This document shows positions 1 to 12,400 of a DNA stretch of 64,000 nucleotides, piece after piece; position 1 is the first letter of the stretch; each line of letters begins with the position of its first letter. The notes below the pieces were generated by a model, which had not been told where the DNA came from, ran no database searches, and saw only the letters and a program-made list of their open reading frames with translations. Origin of the DNA: Carposina sasakii (taxonomy: Eukaryota > Arthropoda > Insecta > Lepidoptera > Carposinidae); contig CP053157.1 of assembly GCA_014607495.2 (NCBI GenBank), positions 7,502,001 through 7,566,000 on the forward strand, given 5' to 3'. A program made the position numbers and the translations under genes.

Positions 1-190
1 CCGATTTCAGCTTCATATGTATAGCGGTTTCGTAAAAACTATGAATTCCCGTTTGTCCCTTCCCGTGGGAATTTCGGGAAATCCGTTTTTAGTCTCCCTC
101 GCTGTGAACATATATGCCCGATTTCAGCTTCATATGTATAGCGGTTTTCGTAGAATTCCGCCGTGGGATATCGGGAAATTCTTATAGGAT
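1..190. repeat. 117-bp tandem duplication of a repeat fragment
   Basis: The motif CCGATTTCAGCTTCATATGT occurs at position 1 and again at 118, each time followed by ATAGCGGTTT and a GGGAATTTCGGGAAA-like or GATATCGGGAAA-like stretch. Similar sequence (tatacatataagctgaaatcggg and fragments with cccacggg) recurs at about 18550-18740, so this is a dispersed repeat, here partly duplicated in tandem. The left end is cut by the window. Confidence 0.6.
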
Positions 191-469
191 CCAGCAATAA
201 GGATTCTAACGGTGAAAGAATGAAATCGGTCCAGTAGTGAGCCTATTCATTACAACCAACAAACAAAGTTTTCATAATATTATAGTTAAATTAAACTGTG
301 AATAGCTTATACCTAGTATAGAGAATTGATTGATATTAGTAGGTACGGCCCTCAGGATTTTTGTACTAGATATCAGGGAAAATGTAGATGTACTTTAGAT
401 CAGATGTTGGTACAACTGATATAAGTACTTTTGAGAAGCGTATAATGATTTTCTTTAATTTTTTTCCAG

Positions 470-3400
470 AGTTCAGATAATTTGGGCTTTGAGCATGCTG
501 ACGAAGGTCCACCACCTTCAACAGGGGGAGACTCTCGGGAGACCAATGGAAAACGAGCGAGCGGATCTCCTGCGTTCCCACCACAAAAAGGATCTGATAC
601 AAATAAGCCACAAAGTGAAAAACAGGTAAATGAAAATTTTAAACTATTTTTCAAAGTAACTTTATTTGTAAAAACAGATAAAACCATTTACTACAATAGA
701 CCGGATATAACTTTACTAATAAAATCCACAAAAACAGTATATTTAATAGATGTTACATATCAAATACGCACAATTTACAGAAATCGATTACAGAAAAAAA
801 TCATAAATATACAGAACTGAAAAAAAATTACCAGAATCTGGAGTTAAAACAATGTGTACATAGTTCCGCTGGTGCTTTCTATCACCGGAGTAATCCCTAA
901 ATATTCACACCATAGCATCAAATAGTTAGACCTACCCATAAACTCATATGCAAAAAGCTGCAATCCTGCAACCTGTAGGCTTGTTAGAAAATTCCTTCAG
1001 GATACTCTTCTGCCAATTAATATGCCGCTAGAAAACTAACATGTACTTGGTCTACGACCCGTTCATGTTAGGAAGTTATACCGGAACTACTTAGTAGGAC
1101 CAAAGACAATTGTCTTTGGTAGGACCGAGAAAAATAAAATAAAAAACAAAAATTATAATAATAATAACCTGCTTGTTTCGCGATTTTGATTTAGCTCATA
1201 AAAAGTCGGTTCAAACCAATCAAGTTTCTTTTATTACGTTACTCTACATTTGGCATTACAGATTGGGATTAAAATAAATATAATTAGGTAGGTACTCTAA
1301 AATTGACAGATTTACAATCAAGACACCTTAATTCGCTTCATTTCGTTAGCTTGTCCATATGGAATCATGTCCAACACACTTTACGAGTATAAGTAATTGC
1401 CGTGTTTTACTTTAACTACTTATATCCTGAATCATTATTGTCAAGAAATCCCCGGAACTATAAGATATTTAATCTAATCCTTGTTTTATCACTGTTATAT
1501 CAAACAAAAGTTTTCCTTAAATACGATAACCTACTCGTACCTAAGTACCTACCTACTATGTAAATAAAATTGAATTGTTTGTTTGAGAACTTCAATAAAA
1601 CTGTGGAAAAATCTTTTTGATAGGAAGATATAATATTAATTGATTGGCAAGCAATTAATAGTTATGCCCCGTGACTTCATCCGAATCTAGGTATTATAGA
1701 AGAATATAACAATATACCTAATCGCAAAAGGCCAAATTAGACACCTTTTTAACCGACTTCAAAAAGAGAGGTTATCAATTCGTCTGTATGGTTTTTTTAT
1801 ATATTTTTTTTATGTGTGTTACCTCAGAACTCTGTCATTTATGAACCAATTTTTTTTTTATAGTTGGTCATGGTATACTTCCAAGTTGGTCCCATATTCA
1901 CCACATCAGGATCTGATGATGGGATCTTGGTGAAATCGAGGGCAATCTTCAAATATTGTAGGCACATGTAGTCTGTTTTTATACTTTTACTGAGCGTTTT
2001 GATCACCTACATATAAAACATAACATCTGATGATGCAATCTCTAAGGAATCTAGGGATATTCTCAAATATAAAAGGCACGAGTAGTCCGTTTTTAGATTT
2101 TTATAGAGAATTTTGGTCAGCTACACATAATATAAAGGAAACGAGTTTCTGATGATGGAGCCGCCGAAAAACAGATAGTGGAACTTTTTAGTAACAAAAT
2201 CCCCATATGGCTGGGGGAGGCCTACGTCCAGTAGTGGACTGCAATAGGCTTATGAAGATGAAGATAATTGTGTTAAGTGGTGAAATTATATGTTGCGTTA
2301 AGCCATGTCCGAAGTAAGATGGTTATAGAGGAAGAGGTAGACATGAGAATAACGAGATGGCGGATAATAGGGATGAATGAAAGAAGAGTACCTATTGAGT
2401 ATTGAGTGAGTACATATTGCACCGACCCCAAATGATTGGGAACAGGGCAGGAAGAAGGAGTGTATATGTTGCTTATATTGTCAGACGTAAAGTTTCGAAG
2501 CCTACTCATTTCTCTCTTTTGTCATGTGGCCTATTTTATCATTTGCTGGCATATAAATCTGACAATATTATGCCTTCTAAACTTCGTACAAGGCTTTACT
2601 TTAGTAAGCTCGAGTTTTGGGTGGAAGTCGGTTTTTCGTTTTAAAAAAATTATTTGTTTTGTATTTCGTGGTCAGGAAAGTGGCTCTAACGTTCGCCTTC
2701 CCTTGCCACGAGAGATTTAAGCCGTTTGCGCACAGCTTCGTATCCTAAGAATATTGCAATGCGCGCAAAAAGTGAATGTTTTGATTACATTTCTACTGTT
2801 AAGTACTTAGAATGTCAACAAAGCAGCAAAATATAACATGAGTTTTTCGTTACTGTCACAAAGATTAGTATTACGCCCATAAACGTATAAAGAACAATCT
2901 GATCGTAAAAGTTTATTAGGTACGCCGTATACTTACATACGAGTATAGAGTTGATGTTCTATAGCAAAATATATTAATTTGCAGGAAAATGATCCTGAAG
3001 TCGCTGAAACCGCCAGGCCAATGTGGGGCAATCAGTTGGAGTTCCTCATGTCCTGTATCGCCACCTCCGTGGGGCTCGGCAACGTGTGGCGGTTCCCCTT
3101 CGTCGCCTACCAGAACGGAGGCGGCGCCTTCCTCATACCGTACATCATTGTACTCTTCCTCATCGGAAAACCGATGTACTATCTTGAGTGTGTTCTTGGA
3201 CAATTTAGTTCTAGGAATTCAGTTAAAGTGTGGTCACTCGCACCTGCTATGAAAGGTCAGTGAACTTATAAGTATTCTGTGTTGTTACGAGTATCATGTT
3301 GTTATCTATGTTATGGAAAAGGATTGGGGTAGGTATAGGCAGTGGCGGACTAACAGTGGGGCGGAAGGGGCCCGCCGCCCGCGTTCCCCTGATCAAATAC

Positions 3401-6400
3401 TAAACAAGCCTTTAAAATATGCTTAATATACCTACTTATATAATTTCTTTTTTTTATTGAAAAATTTTTACACGTCTTCTAATAAATGGCAACTTATGTA
3501 CCAAAAAGCCGTAAAAATTTCGCGTTCGCTTCGCTCGCGCTTCTATTTTTACTAACACTATATTATCCGTTCAGTCATTTCATTCAAAAGTGTAATAGTG
3601 TTTTTGATTTATGATGCGGTATAAAAGTAAATAAGTTCAGAGTTGAGTTAGGGCATTTTCGAGTATTTCGAAAAAGTAAGTAATCCTTCGTATTATTTAG
3701 CTTAGAAATTATAAACCGTAGTAATTTTGACGAAATAAACATAAACACTTATTTGTACATGCAAATGAAAACGGAATGAAAGCTTTTAAAACTATTTTTT
3801 AAAGCTGGGGGGCCTCTTTAGCTTTGCCGCCCCGGGTCCCTGACGGGCTTAGTGCGCCACTGGGTATAGGTATCTACTTAAGTACCTATAGCTCATTATT
3901 GCAGTTGCTTTTTCTCTTTCCACGAATATATTTAATTATCTTTGCATTATATATCAGCATTCTTTCATTGTTATGTAAAATAAGAAGAACATAATGATCT
4001 TGAATGACTCGTGCTATCTATTGTACGGACTTCACTTAAGCGTATTTACCTTAGCATAACTATTAATCTTATACCGTGACCTTTGGGAATCTGCATACAG
4101 TGAAGCAATACTCGTACATATGTAAAAAAAATACATGTTTCCAGGTACGGGATGGGTACAAGCACTAGCGTGTGGCTACATCTTGACGTACTACGTGTCA
4201 ATCATCGGACTCTGCCTGTACTACCTGGCGATGAGCTTCCAGGCGACCTTGCCGTGGTCCGTCTGCGCCGAAGAGTGGGAGAACTGCGTGCCCTCCAACC
4301 TGGTCCCCGATGAGAACTATGTCCCTCCAGTCAACTCTAGTAGCAGCGCGGAACTGTATTTTGTGTATGTATCATTTATTATCCAAGGAATCAATAAATT
4401 ATTTAGGTAATTTAATTATTAACGGAGATTTTTTTGGTTTAAATATGCCATGAATCAATGTGTTTAAAATATAGAGGTACTTGTTACTGGAACTCCACTT
4501 AATGTTTAGAAAACATTCATTTGTTTACAAGTAAAATTGTATATCTATACTATATATCCCCATACTCCTCGAAGTCCCACGGAAATGGGATTTCTAAAGA
4601 TTACGCCGACGAAGTCGCGGGCGTCCACTAGTGTAACTAGATAAAAAATAACAAAAAATGTTAGCCGCTTATAACAAAAATTTATCATACTAAAAGTACC
4701 TACAGGATAGACAGACAGTAATATACATTACAAACATATTTTATTTTTGTTTTCAGAAACACCGTTCTTCAACAAAAGGATGGCCTCGAGGGTGGCCTCG
4801 GTAAGAAGGAATCTATTTAAATTTTATATGCAATTTACCTACTTAAGTTTATAAACTCACCTAAGAAAGTGAAAGGAAGAGAGTTATGTCTGTCTGTGTA
4901 CTTGTAACTACCGCTAATAGGTATAATAAAATTAGCAACTCAACGCTAAACCTTGTTACAAAATATACTACTAATTAGGAAGTATATGTAGGTATATATA
5001 TATATACCGCAGCTTTCATACTATAGGGGCACAACTCGAAAAAATGGTTATCGGGAAAATGCGTTTATGATGTTTGCGTATTGATTTTATACCAATATAT
5101 TATAAAATTATTAATAAAGAAAATGGAAAAAATTCTTCACCCGAGTGGGAATCGAACCCACGACCACTGCAAACCGTGCCAGCCGCTATAACCACTAAGC
5201 CACCGGGTCAATTACCAATATTTTATAAAAACTCGAAATCACAAAATTTTCGAGATGTGCCTCTATAGTATGAAAGCTGCGATACTGTTTAGCTGATTGA
5301 TCAAGGAAAGAAATGCCATTTTGTGATTTTATAAGGTTGGCTCCTCTATGCTAAACTTGACTGTAGGAGTCCTTCTTGATCTTGCTCAGTCCTGGTTACT
5401 CCTTATTGGAAACACAGCCGTGTGTATGTTCTATTAGGTTAGGAATGAATTCGTGGTTACGGAAAACATTGGTTTAGATTAGGGTTGCCATCTCAAAACT
5501 TTAAAAACCAGGATTTGAAGAAGAAATACCAGGACATTTCGATTTAAAGCCAGGACTATACATGTGCGAGTCCAGGGACAATACGATTGGAGAGAGTTAG
5601 TGGCGTGCGAATTTTAAAATATAGGTCTTTAACACATTCAGTGCCGGCGACTACGTATTTGCGTCTTTCAAACTTTCCAGAGGTGCGCCTGACGCTTATT
5701 TGCGTCATGGCACTAGGCGTTGACCTGATGTCGGCACCATTAGAAAATCGGAAACTGAACTCTAAAACTCAGGACGATGCTTAAAAACTATCCAGGACAG
5801 CCCAGGACACCCCAAAAAGCAGGACATGTCCTGGGAAAACAGGACAGTTGGCAACCCTAGGTTATGTTATTATGGACCTAAACTCCCCATTCTTGCGTCG
5901 GTGTCATAGCCGAGGAAAGATGAGCTCCAGTAAGCTTTTAAATATGAATTCATCTAAGTAAATATGGTTTCTTTCGAAACTCACATTGCCACAGATCTGG
6001 CATTTGTTTTACGGCCGGCTGCCTTTTCGACGCCAACCCTCCTCAGTTCTCGGGTATGTACATTAAATAAATTCAGTGGTATAGGCCTGTGACTGAGATC
6101 AAACTTATTCCCCCTCGCTTGGAAGGCGTACATCTTAACCACTGGGCTATATATGAGCATATCCTTCGTTTTTGGGATTACTTCCGTTACAGCCATAAAT
6201 AGGTACCTAGGTTTTTGATGTCGTTACTGCTGTAAAGGTACCTTCCTTACCTATAATAGATAGATAAACGTCTATAATAGTTGTGAAAAAACTAGTGATT
6301 GTGACTACAAACTGGCACATCATAAATACCTCAATTATTGGAATTTATTGAGAACCAAATCAGAGGTATACATCAGTATCGGGACATACCTAATCTATGT

Positions 6401-9400
6401 TGTTAATCCCCTTGTGGTATACAGGATGTTTTTTCGTTGTCACCAAGGGTACGTACTCTATACACCATATAAAGTAGGTTTATGCCAAAAAAATGCTGGA
6501 AAACGATGTAATTTAAAAAAAAAAATTATCTACCTACCTGATCGGGAGAAATTTATAGTGTCCAGTGTTCATGCTAATTTCTCATAGACAGATATTAATT
6601 ATTTCTCGTGAAAAATCTTGCTACACGCGTCAATGTGCATTTATGCAATAAAATGCATGTTTTTTTACTCAACTTAATATTTTGGAAACCAGACACTTCC
6701 CAAGTATGCTTCCATGGAGAAAAATGACCGTGATGATGAGGAGATTCCGTAATTTTCAGGAACGTTGACGACCAAAAATCATCCTGTATATCCGAAGTGT
6801 ATATATATCCGCATAGTCAATATTGGTTATCGGTTTACCGGCTATAATAATGACACGGTTGATTGATATGGTAATTTATTATAACTGTGATAAAACTTAT
6901 AAAGAATATGTTTCTGCTAACTATAAGGTACTTACCTACATATCTCGACAGGGTAAATTTTTTTGGAAATAATTTGGAACACATTAAAATAAGTGGTTGA
7001 GATAATTTATTACACATATCTTAAGATAAAAAAAACTGATAGATTTTTTAAAATGGAATGGAATAAAGTACTAGAGCAAAAGTAGCCTCTGTGTTAATCC
7101 AGTTAACAAAACAACATACCGGTGAGCGTCGGCGCCGGGGTGGTGGACTGGCCGGTGGCGTTTTAGAGGGCCAGTAGAAGGTATTAGATTTAACCCATTT
7201 AGATTTTCCTGAAACAAAATGTTGAAATTAAGCAGGATAAAAATATTTTCCCGGGATAAAAAGTAGCCTCTCTAAGAGATAAGCACGCCTTTGTAGGTAC
7301 ATCTTCTTTATCATAAACTTTATTTTGTAAAACTTTACTGTGTACAACAAAGCATAAGAAATTAGCCCCTGTGTTAATCCAGGGTGTTATCTAACTCTAC
7401 CAAATTTTATTAAAATCGCTCCAAATGTTTTTTACGAGAAAGAGTAACAAACATCCGTCCATACTTACAAACTTTCACGTTTATAATATTAGTAGGATAT
7501 GTATTTGAAATAAGTAGGTAATTTATATTAATTTTAATTAAAACATGATATCTAGGTACTTACCATTTTAGCAATTTTTCAATATCAAAGAGACGTTAGG
7601 ATCACGTATTTCTGGATAAATTGAAGCAGATCCTTGAGCGAACTCGATGCTAATCAAATAAGTAATGATATTTCAATGAATCATCATAGCTGCTGTACCT
7701 AGGTATATTGCTGACGCGAGCGCATGTGTTTTAGAGTTCCGTAAGTAAATATTAATCAAACCTTTACTTATTGAACTAAATGGTTTGATATTAGAGATTG
7801 CAACCCGGTATGTTTTTCAACCCGGCCGGGCCCGGTAACATTCACCACCAAACCGGCCGGGCCCGCCCCGTGTCCCGGCCGAGTCCCGGCGGCGCACGGC
7901 CGGGGCACGGCCGAGCCACGGTCAGGCATGAATTACTTCATACAAAAAGTATACCATAATGTTTGACCTGATAATGTGTAGCGTGAATCATCCTTTAATC
8001 AGTCTCAAAATCACGTGTTTTTAATACAGAATCAGTTAGTTTCACTCATGAACGGAATAGTAACATTATATAGTGTTACTAATTAACTTCAAGCAAGCAT
8101 TAGTATTCAGTAATTAAGTTTAGGATAGAAATGTCTTCCACGCGCTGATGAAATGCCTGAATTTAGAGGATTTCAAGAAAAATTTTGTAAAGTAGTCAGA
8201 TTATTTAAGAAGTAGGAACGGAGAGCGGACATTGGCGCATCAGAATATCGCGGTTCGCAGCGCTTGCCATGCCAATTTTCTACAAGTTGAGGCTTCCGTG
8301 CCGCAGTTTTCGTACCTACCGGGCCCGGTCACCGGGCCCGGTGGATGTCAAAAAGGGCACCGAGCCCAGCCGGGCCGGACCCGGTCGGGCCCGGTTTGCA
8401 ATCTCTAGGTATTTGATATCTACATTTCATATAATACGTTACCTCCGTGGTCTAGTGGCGAGAGTTTGACTCTCTACCCGGAGGTCGTGGGTGAGATTGT
8501 CCCGGAATTTTGATCCTTGTCCCGTATCCAGTAGACCTTAGACCTCCTTAAACTTGCTAGCCTGTCTGTAAGTATTACTACTTAAAAACCTCCTATTTTC
8601 CCGGAATAAAATATAGCCTATATGTTAAGTAGGACCTGTCACAATATATTTCTGAAAACTGCATCGAAATCGGTCAAGCCGTTTCTGAGATTAGCGTGCA
8701 CAAACATACAGATTACAGATAACATAGAGGGCTGTTTGAAAGTCCTTTTAAACTATTTGTAACCTTTTTTCTGGTAAATGGCGTTAAATGGCAGGCACAA
8801 TCTTTCATGGCAGTTTTTGTAGTATAACCTGTCTGTAACTCGTAAATATTCAACAACTAGGAAAAAACTGAATTTTGCGTTATAAAACATTTTTTTATGA
8901 AGGGTTGCAGTGCGTACTATTCTGTTATGGCATAACGCACCAACGTTGCAACTGTTTATACTGGATAGTACGTGGTCGGTAGCACATCTGGCTCCACGCC
9001 TGCCCAATCGAAGACTCCATAATATTGTACTCGACGACCCGAGTGAAGGTGCGTGAAATAGTGGACTGCAGAAAAACAAAATGTCGAAATTTTCCGGGAA
9101 AAAAACATTTTCCCGGAATAATGGATGGCGACTGGTATGCCCCAAAGAAGGCCAAGACTGTTTTGTCGGCCTATATGAATCATTAAGATTACTTAGGACC
9201 TGTCACAATATATTTCTGAAAACTGCATCGAAATCGGTCAAGCCGTTTCTGAGATTAGCGTGCACAAACATACAGATATACAGATTTAAAGACATACATA
9301 CAAAATGGAAAAACATTGTGTTCTCTTGCGTTTATAAATAAGGTCTCCCATCATAATAATTTCAATATATTTTCCACGTAACAGAAATCGATCCGTTACA

Positions 9401-12400
9401 ATTTTATTATATGTATAGATTAGTGGGAGGATGCTCTTGGTTCATACTTTAATACGATAAAATAGTAGGTATCAACAAGCAAAGCCGCACCATTTACTTG
9501 CTTAGATATCGTTTTACAATATCCTCCACGCGTCATAACAAGCAAGGAGTTTCATATTACATTCTGCAAGCTGTTTTAGTTTTATGTACAGCCGATTGAT
9601 TAAATGATGGTGATCCTTCGATCAAATATGTTATACTGCAGTTCAGTATAACTTACATTTGTAGGGGAAATTCTCGAAAAGTCTCGAGTTGGAACGAAGC
9701 CGAAACGGTACCGTTGTAGACGCTCAGAATAAAGCAATAATTGCTTTACGGTGACGTAATTAGACACATTTCAGCATGAGACAGATATTTGTTTTTATTC
9801 TGTCATACTCGCGACCGATGCGTGCCAAAATATACCATATTATTCAAGCTCTTCGCACCGCGTTTCGTTAACGGTTCGTGTAACCAGCGTTATGGCTCAA
9901 ATTTTTTTAAGAATTTTACCCTGATAAATATTACATAAAACTGCAACGTAGTAGAATATGAGTATTTAGTTATGTGCAATTATAGGTGATGCTTCGCAAT
10001 AACTCGAGTTAAAATTCGAATAGGTGCTAAACTCGATTTGGAGGTTGGACTTACTTACATGACGTAGGTAGGCACTAAAGACCATAACAATTAATTGAAA
10101 TGATATACATAACTAGTGATAAAAGAAAATCATTTTTAAATATACTTAAATACTCTGATGGTATGTAGACAGATAGATAGATTTTTATTGTCATACTGGG
10201 TACAACATTTGTTGATACATATTTAATTTTTGATCCAACAGTTTGTCCATTTCGAACGTACAATAGTCATATACATTATACAATATTAAATAAGTTATTC
10301 CTAAGTTATTCATTATTAGAGTTCATGTTTATGATTATAAAATTCCGATAAATCATAAAAAGATTTCTGTATTAGCCACTATTTTTAATGCATTCTTAAA
10401 TTTCATGTCATCCAGAGATTTTATCGATCTAGGCAAATAAATAAATTAAGATAAATAGGATTTATAGGATAAATATAAATAAAGATAAATAGGTACCAAC
10501 TCTATTTACAATAAACTGATGTTTAAAGTGATTCTAGGTTAATCAATCTTTACTCATTCGTTTTATAATTTGTTTCGTTGAGATCCTAAAAACTATTCAG
10601 AACCCGAGTTCCCGAGAATCCAACTCGACGCGGGATGTTAGTCGTCTGTCCCACCCAACACAACAACCACTATTTTCTTCATTCCTCATTCATTCGATGT
10701 ATTTTTTTTTACAACCGATGTGTAATGGGTCGGTTCATATCTGACAGAAAATCCGTTGCGTAGGTGTTTGTCGGTCGCGTAATGCCAGAATATGCCAATA
10801 TATGACAAAACATTCAACGCTCGACGCATCTTCTGTCAGATAGGTCCCCTTAGGGTCTACTAGACTTATCTAGTATACAAGTTATTGATAAATTTCTGAT
10901 GGATTTATTCGAGCCAACCTGGTCACAAATTTTCAGGTTTATTTTGGTGTTTATGCTCAAATTTGCGGAATAACATGAGACAGTCTGTCCAGAATTATAT
11001 CCTTAATTTCAGTAATTAATAGTTATTTATGGTAAAAGCATTTTCAGCACTTAATTTTAAATGTAACACTATGCGGTACCTATATTTTGTAGAAAGATAA
11101 AAGCTTAGGTACATTGTGATTTTCAGGTGGACCGGTTTGGTACCTAGCGCTGTGCTTACTGGCGTCGTGGCTGATTGTCTACCTCATCGTAGCTCGAGGA
11201 ATCAAGAATACCGGCAAAGCAGCTTACTTCTTGGCTATATTCCCTTATATTGTCATGATCATTCTTCTCATCACGTAAGTTTTAGTGTATGTGCTTATAA
11301 TACATATCTACGTCTTTAAGTGAATGAGTGAGGCGCAATACAAATTATAAATTACTACTAACAAGAGTATTGTTGGCTGGCATAGCGTGAAAATATTTTA
11401 GACAAATTATCTGGATCTGATAGTAAGGTTTTTCACTGGTTCCGTTTTTTGTCAATGCGTAGTGCCGGCAGAGTAGAATTCGTACCACCCCATGTCTGTC
11501 CGTGGGTATCGTACGAGGCGATTAAGGGTTTCCGGGAGGTGGACAGCAGCGCCTCCCGTGTTGATAACATAGTCCAAAATACAAACTGCGATCACCAACC
11601 CGCCTGCCCAGCGTAGTGACTATGGGAAAATACCCCCCATGGCAGTCTTGTGGCGTGCCCTGGGGGAGGCCTACGTCCAGCAGTGGACTGCAATAGGCTG
11701 ATGATGATGATGATGAAAGGCCGATTTTTTCAAGCGAGAACGAATTTCCAGATAGCTATATGTTGAAGAATAAATTTGATGCTGTCGTTCTCCAAATCTT
11801 GATCAAGATTTCCTTCAAACCTTCAAATAGGCTATTTGATTATTGTAAAAATCGGCCCTAAATATATGAAGTACTTATTTACCATTGACGGCAATCTTTG
11901 TGAGTGCCTTTAACAATCGTTTTTTCTATGTTCCACAGAACAATGACCCTGCCTGGCGCTGGTAGTGGCGTCCTATTCTTTCTCACTCCACAGTGGAATA
12001 GGCTGTATGATCTAGATGTAAGAATCTTATGCAGTCATTACATACTGTCCTACTAATATTATAAAGGCGAAATTTTGTAAGTATGGATGGAAGGATGTTT
12101 GTTACTCTTTCACGTAAAAACGGCTGGAGCTAATCGAATTTGGTATGTAATTAGCTGACACCCTGGATTAACACATAGGCTACTTTTTATCCCGGGAAAA
12201 TATTTTGATCCCGGATAATTTCGAACATTTTGTTTTTTCTGCAGTCCACGCGGACCAAGTCGTAAAAGTCAAAAATGGTCAACTTCACAGACCTCCCAAG
12301 TACACAATAGGTACTTTAGTAGTTTAAAGTCCTTTCGGGCCCTTGGCACCACCGGCTTGCACCACTGGTAGTGTAATGGGTATTTTTAATTCCCATTGCA

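Noticed and set aside
482..820. A 112-codon frame beginning with TTG over exon 1 of NAT copy A
   Set aside because: The frame runs through a good donor (CAG|GTAAAT at 625/626) into intron, and the true exon starts at 470 after an acceptor. The TTG is not a eukaryotic start.
5137..5209. Possible tRNA gene on the minus strand
   Set aside because: Boxes A and B are present, but the anticodon arm does not fold well and the same unit is repeated with its A/T-rich tail.
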